A stretch of 64,000 nt of DNA from Gammaproteobacteria bacterium (GTDB lineage: Bacteria > Pseudomonadota > Gammaproteobacteria > Steroidobacterales > GCA-2729495): contig JAJFJS010000080.1 in NCBI GenBank assembly GCA_021773815.1, positions 1 through 64,000 of the forward strand. Direction: 5' to 3'. Positions 59,921-64,000 of the stretch are shown piece by piece. The stretch's first letter is position 1. Every line of letters starts with the position of its first letter. The position numbers and the translations under genes are program-made. The notes below the pieces were generated by a model that did no database searches, was not told where the DNA came from, and saw only the letters and a list, made by a program, of their open reading frames with translations.

Positions 59921-62128
59921 ATGAGCATAGCTAGGCAGAATTGGGATTCGTTCAGCAGGCAGGCGCGCCGAGTCGGCGCCCGCAGCCTGTTGACGGGCTT
60001 GTACTGCGTCATCGCCTTCGGGCTGGCTGCGGCTAGTGCTGCGGTTGCCGAGGATGCGCCGAACAGTCTCGATGACATCGAAGTGCGGGCGCTGCCGGGC
60101 AATCGTATCGAACTCAGGCTCGTCACTTCCGGCGCCGCGCCGGAGCCGCTGGCTTTCACGATCGAAGATCCGGCACGCATCGCGATCGATTTGCGCGATA
60201 CCGTTCTCGGCCTCAAGACGCGACGCAAGGACGTCGGCCTCGGCGCACTGGATACGATTCTTGCCGCCGAAGCGAACGGCCGCACCCGTGTCGTTCTGAA
60301 TCTCGACGTGACCGTCGGCTATCAGACGCGCGTTGACGGCAACAGCATCGTCGTCACGCTCGACAGCGCCGCGGGCAGCGGCACTGCGACCCCGGCGGCC
60401 GTGGCCGCGGTCCCGAGCCGCGGCGCCAAACCCGCAGCGGCCGGCAGTCGTTCAATAGAGAGCATCGATTTTCGCCGTACCGAGACCGGCGCGGGCCGGC
60501 TCATCGTGGAGATGTCCAAGGTCGGTTCGCCGGTAGATGTGCGCCGCAACGGTGAACAGGTCGTTTTGAATTTCGGTGGCACCCGCTTGCCCGAGGACCT
60601 GATGAAGCGTCTCGACGTCCTGGATTTTGCGACGCCGGTGAAGACGATCGATGCGATGCGCGTCGGTGGCGATACCCGTATCGTCCTGTCGGCCAAGGGC
60701 AGTTTCGCCGAGCTGGCGTACCAGTCCGATTCAATGTTCAGTGTCGAGGTGCAGCCGGTTGTCGAAGAAAAGAAGAAGGAAGTCGCGCCGACGCTGTTCA
60801 ACCCGGATCGCGTCTATGAAGGCGAGAAGCTGACGCTGAATTTCCAGGATATCGAGACCCGTGCCGTGTTGCAGTTGCTGGCCGATGTTAGTGGCCGCAA
60901 CATCGTTGTATCGGATACGGTTCAGGGCAACGTGACGCTGCGACTGCAGGGCGTGCCATGGGACCAGGCGCTCGATATCGTGCTGGCGACCAAGGGTCTG
61001 GACATGCGTGAGAACGGCAATGTCATCATCGTGGCGCCGTCCGAAGAAATTGCCGCCCGCGAACTGGCCGACCTCGAATCGCGGAAAGAGATCAAGGAAC
61101 TTGAGCCGATGTTGGCTGAGTATCTGCAGGTCAACTATGCGAAGGCCTCGGATCTGGCCGATCTGATATCCGGCGGTAGCGGCGGCAAAACGCTGTTGTC
61201 AGATCGCGGCTCCGTGGGCATCGACGAGCGCACGAACACCCTGTTGTTGCAGGATACGATTGATCGCATTGCGTCGATCCGCAAGCTCGTCGCAACGCTG
61301 GATATCCCGGTGCGCCAGGTGCTGATCGAGTCACGAATTGTCGTCGTCAATGACGATTTCAGTCGCGATCTGGGTATCCGCTGGGGCGCGACGGTCGTCA
61401 AGGAAAGCGGCGACGGCATTATTACGACCTCCGGCGGCGCGAGTGCGACCGACAGCGTCGTCAACGATGCCGCGGACAACATCAATTCGGCTGGCACGCC
61501 GTTCCCGGTGGGCATTCCCAACCTGAACGACCGATTCAACATCAACCTGCCGGTGGCCAACCCGGCCGGCCGGTTCGCGCTGGCCATTCTCGATGACGAC
61601 TACCTGATCGATCTCGAGCTGTCTGCACTGCAGGCCGAGGGTCGCGGTGAGGTCGTATCTTCGCCACGCGTGATCACGGCGAACCAGAAAGAAGCCAACA
61701 TCAAGCAGGGCGTCGAGATTCCGTACCAGGAGGCATCGTCCAGCGGCGCGACGACGACCCAGTTCAAGGAAGCGGTGCTGAGCCTGACGGTGACGCCGCA
61801 GATCACGCCCGACGACCGGATCATCATGGATCTGCTCGTGACGAAGGACAGCGTCGGCGAAGTCATCGCCACCGAGCGCGGCGGCTCGGTGCCGAGTATC
61901 GACACGCGGTCGATCGAGACGCAGGTGCTGGTGAACAACGGCCAGACCGTCGTGCTGGGCGGCATCTATGAGACCGAGCAGGGTGAGACGATCACCAAGG
62001 TGCCGTTCCTCGGCGACATCCCGTTCGTCGGCTACTTGTTCAAGTCCACGCGGGTGACGTCGGAGAAATCGGAACTTTTGATCTTCGTGACGCCGAAAAT
62101 ATTAAAAGAAGGCTCAAGCATTTACTAA
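59921..62128 (+). CDS. pilQ: Type IV pilus secretin PilQ
   Basis: A 735-residue outer-membrane secretin through which the pilus emerges. I choose the ATG at 59921 (MSIARQNWDSF), preceded by GGGAG eight bases upstream; the longer TTG frame lacks support. It has a signal region, AMIN domains (ALPGNRIELRLVTSG), N0/N1 (LNFQDIETRAVLQLLADVSGRNIVV) and the C-terminal secretin (VEIPYQEASSSGATTTQFKEAVLSLTVTPQITPDDRI, ending LLIFVTPKIL). Confidence 0.96.
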   Translation: MSIARQNWDSFSRQARRVGARSLLTGLYCVIAFGLAAASAAVAEDAPNSLDDIEVRALPGNRIELRLVTSGAAPEPLAFTIEDPARIAIDLRDTVLGLKTRRKDVGLGALDTILAAEANGRTRVVLNLDVTVGYQTRVDGNSIVVTLDSAAGSGTATPAAVAAVPSRGAKPAAAGSRSIESIDFRRTETGAGRLIVEMSKVGSPVDVRRNGEQVVLNFGGTRLPEDLMKRLDVLDFATPVKTIDAMRVGGDTRIVLSAKGSFAELAYQSDSMFSVEVQPVVEEKKKEVAPTLFNPDRVYEGEKLTLNFQDIETRAVLQLLADVSGRNIVVSDTVQGNVTLRLQGVPWDQALDIVLATKGLDMRENGNVIIVAPSEEIAARELADLESRKEIKELEPMLAEYLQVNYAKASDLADLISGGSGGKTLLSDRGSVGIDERTNTLLLQDTIDRIASIRKLVATLDIPVRQVLIESRIVVVNDDFSRDLGIRWGATVVKESGDGIITTSGGASATDSVVNDAADNINSAGTPFPVGIPNLNDRFNINLPVANPAGRFALAILDDDYLIDLELSALQAEGRGEVVSSPRVITANQKEANIKQGVEIPYQEASSSGATTTQFKEAVLSLTVTPQITPDDRIIMDLLVTKDSVGEVIATERGGSVPSIDTRSIETQVLVNNGQTVVLGGIYETEQGETITKVPFLGDIPFVGYLFKSTRVTSEKSELLIFVTPKILKEGSSIY

Positions 62129-62167
62129 GGATTGGCCACATCGCAGTGTGGTAGAGGAATTTTCGGT

Positions 62168-64000
62168 ATGAACAGGTTGCTGGCTTTCACTATTGTTTTG
62201 GCGTCCGGGTTTATCGCTGCATGTGGCGGCGGTGGTGACAACACGTTGCTCAATCCCGGGGGTGGGGCTGTGCAGGTTGCGAGTGTTGAGGTGACAGCCA
62301 GCTCCTCGACGCTCAATTCAAGCGCCACCGGGACGACAAAGATCACGCTTCAGGCCATCGTCAAGGATGCCGGGAATGCTGTCATGGCGGACATCCCGGT
62401 GACGTTTCAGACATCCTCCGGTTCCGTTGCCGGGACGCAGCCGATTACCAATTCCAAGGGCGTTGCCGTCGGTGAATTGAATAACGGCTCGGATCCCACC
62501 AATCGTGCGATTACGGTGACGGTGACGGCCGGCGGTGTGGCCGGTACGGTTACGGTGCAGGTCATCGGCACGACGCTGTCGATCTCCGGCCCGCCCGCGG
62601 TCGCCCTCGGCGATTCGGCCGATTACACGATTTCATTGAAGGATTCGCAGGGCGCCGGCATCCAGGCCGACGTCACGGTGGCGTCGGCAAACAGCAACAC
62701 GCTGTCGGCCACGACCGTACAGACGACCACGGTCAGCGGCGGTCAGGCGGAAGTCACGGTGGCGGCCGACAATGCCGGCCAGGATACGCTGACGGTCACC
62801 GCGCTGGGATTAACCGGTTCGACAACCGTGGATATTTCCGGTGACATATTTGCGATTCAGACCCCGGTCGCCGCCGCGGAACTGGCGCTCGGTACGCCTC
62901 ATAACGTCAGGGTGCTGTGGACCAAGGGTGGCGTCGCACAGAATGGCGCGACGATCACGTTCACATCGGATCGTGGCACGTTGTCGTCCAGTACGGCGAC
63001 TACGGACGCGGCTGGGGAAGCCATGGTCACGATCAGTTCCACCTCTCCCGGCCTGGCCACGATTACCGCTATCAACGGGGATCTCATCAGCACGAGCGTA
63101 ACCGTCGAGTTTGTTGCGACGCAGGCAGCGTCGTTATCCGTGAATGCGAATCCGTTGACGGTCGGGGTGAATCGACAGAGCACGATTACCGCGACGGTGC
63201 GTGATGCGACCGGCAATGCGGTCAAGAACAAGGTCGTGGTGTTCAATATCGTTCAGGATACGACCGGTACGTCATTTCTGTCGGTCAGCGCCGATGTGAC
63301 CGACGGTCAGGGGCGGGCGACGACGAGTTATACTGCGGGCAGCGTGCCGAGTGCGAACAACGGGGTGCTGATCAGCGCCACCGTGCAGGGTACGCCGGCC
63401 GCCACCGATACCGTCGCGCTGACGGTTAACGGTACGGCCATCGATATGGCCATTGGTACGGGCGACGAACTATTTGAACCATCATCCTCGCTGTACGCGA
63501 AAGAGTGGGCGGTTATTGTCACGGACACGACCGGTACCGCACCGGAGGTCGTGGCGAATACCAATGTGCAGGTGTCGATCCGTTCCAGGAGTTACTATAA
63601 AGGGCGCTTTGAAATTGACACCTCAGGGACCGCTGACGTTTGGGCTCCGGACTACCAGATAAATTGTCCGGACGAAGACACCAATTTTGACGGATTTCTC
63701 GATCTGGTGACCGAGGATACGGATGGCGATGGGTCGCTGGACGCCGGTAACCGGGCGACGGTCACGGCCCTGCCGCCGGGTGCCGCCGATGATGCCTGCG
63801 GTACGATCGGTGGACTGGGCGGGCCGACAACGCTGGTGCAGACCGATGAAAACGGCATCGCGCGGGTCTGCGTCGTGTACGTACAGAGCGACAACCTGTG
63901 GGTCGAGGCCAGGATTACGTCACTGCTGGCGGTAAGTGGTACGGAATACTCGGAATCACAGAACTTCGTGCTTGAGGCGCTGGCATCGGACCTGACCGAT
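62168..64000 (+). CDS. Big-1 (bacterial Ig-like) domain lipoprotein, cut by the window edge
   Basis: An open frame from the ATG at 62168 runs without a stop to the window end (611 codons). The signal peptide ends in the lipobox IAAC (Cys19), followed by a Gly-rich linker. At least four Big-1-like repeats follow, each with an Ala/Thr/Val-rich beta strand pattern and phrases such as KDAGNAVMADIPVTF, DSQGAGIQADVTV and RDATGNAVKNKVVVFNI. Near residue 495 two aspartate-rich loops (DEDTNFDGFLDL, DTDGDGSLD) look like calcium sites. It comes 40 bases after pilQ, where aroK or damX is usual, and may help pilus-linked adhesion. Confidence 0.8.
   Translation, partial: MNRLLAFTIVLASGFIAACGGGGDNTLLNPGGGAVQVASVEVTASSSTLNSSATGTTKITLQAIVKDAGNAVMADIPVTFQTSSGSVAGTQPITNSKGVAVGELNNGSDPTNRAITVTVTAGGVAGTVTVQVIGTTLSISGPPAVALGDSADYTISLKDSQGAGIQADVTVASANSNTLSATTVQTTTVSGGQAEVTVAADNAGQDTLTVTALGLTGSTTVDISGDIFAIQTPVAAAELALGTPHNVRVLWTKGGVAQNGATITFTSDRGTLSSSTATTDAAGEAMVTISSTSPGLATITAINGDLISTSVTVEFVATQAASLSVNANPLTVGVNRQSTITATVRDATGNAVKNKVVVFNIVQDTTGTSFLSVSADVTDGQGRATTSYTAGSVPSANNGVLISATVQGTPAATDTVALTVNGTAIDMAIGTGDELFEPSSSLYAKEWAVIVTDTTGTAPEVVANTNVQVSIRSRSYYKGRFEIDTSGTADVWAPDYQINCPDEDTNFDGFLDLVTEDTDGDGSLDAGNRATVTALPPGAADDACGTIGGLGGPTTLVQTDENGIARVCVVYVQSDNLWVEARITSLLAVSGTEYSESQNFVLEALASDLTD

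Overview
The window looks like the chromosome of a gammaproteobacterium: high-GC codon use, the gmk-rpoZ-spoT-recG cluster, ponA divergent from pilMNOPQ, an aa3-type oxidase cluster with ctaG and SURF1, and tatABC. Two proteins with envelope or export features (VPLPA-CTERM-like and post-COAP-1-like) and a Big-1 lipoprotein suggest an aerobic heterotroph with an elaborate cell surface. I cannot place it to genus.

Layout. 0-4.2 kb: DUF1330 protein, POT peptide symporter, tatCBA, dtd. 4.3-7.6 kb: an AT-rich, apparently complete IS1595-family transposon. I find 26-bp terminal inverted repeats (23/26 identical) flanked by a perfect 8-bp direct repeat. It carries a transposase, a HigB/HigA-like toxin-antitoxin pair, a DUF3467 protein, two small unknown proteins and two unusual tRNA genes. 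7.8-14.6 kb: a TRAP solute-binding lipoprotein and an oppABCDF-type peptide ABC transporter. 15-22.2 kb: accessory region with an ICMT-like methyltransferase, two secreted proteins, two GFA proteins and small membrane proteins. 22.3-29.2 kb (minus strand): TRAP permease, trkH, trkA, uvrD. 29.4-37.4 kb (minus): cytochrome c oxidase structural and assembly genes. 38-48.8 kb (mostly minus): bioC, bioB, comF (plus), ubiA, recG, ridA, spoT, rpoZ, gmk, yicC. 49-53.3 kb (plus): PP2C phosphatase, rph, rdgB, rpmE, gltA. 53.3-56.6 kb (minus): a hypothetical gene coupled to ponA (PBP1A). 56.7-62.1 kb (plus): a cyclic-di-GMP-I (GEMM) riboswitch aptamer followed by pilMNOPQ. 62.2 kb to the end: a Big-1 lipoprotein cut by the window edge.

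The most unusual part is the transposon at 4336-7619. Each arm has the same order: protein gene, GC-rich hairpin, tRNA, small ORF, terminal repeat. One tRNA (7253-7339) is a well-formed class II tRNA with leucine-type D-loop, variable arm and A73, but its anticodon is UGG (proline). The other (4718-4791, minus) is cysteine-like with a distorted anticodon loop and a weak T stem. Together with the toxin-antitoxin pair, this looks like a mobile element carrying non-canonical, possibly missense, tRNAs. Two further regulatory finds are the c-di-GMP riboswitch ahead of the type IV pilus assembly operon and a cluster of DnaA boxes in AT-rich DNA between rdgB and rpmE (candidate origin or DnaA-controlled site).
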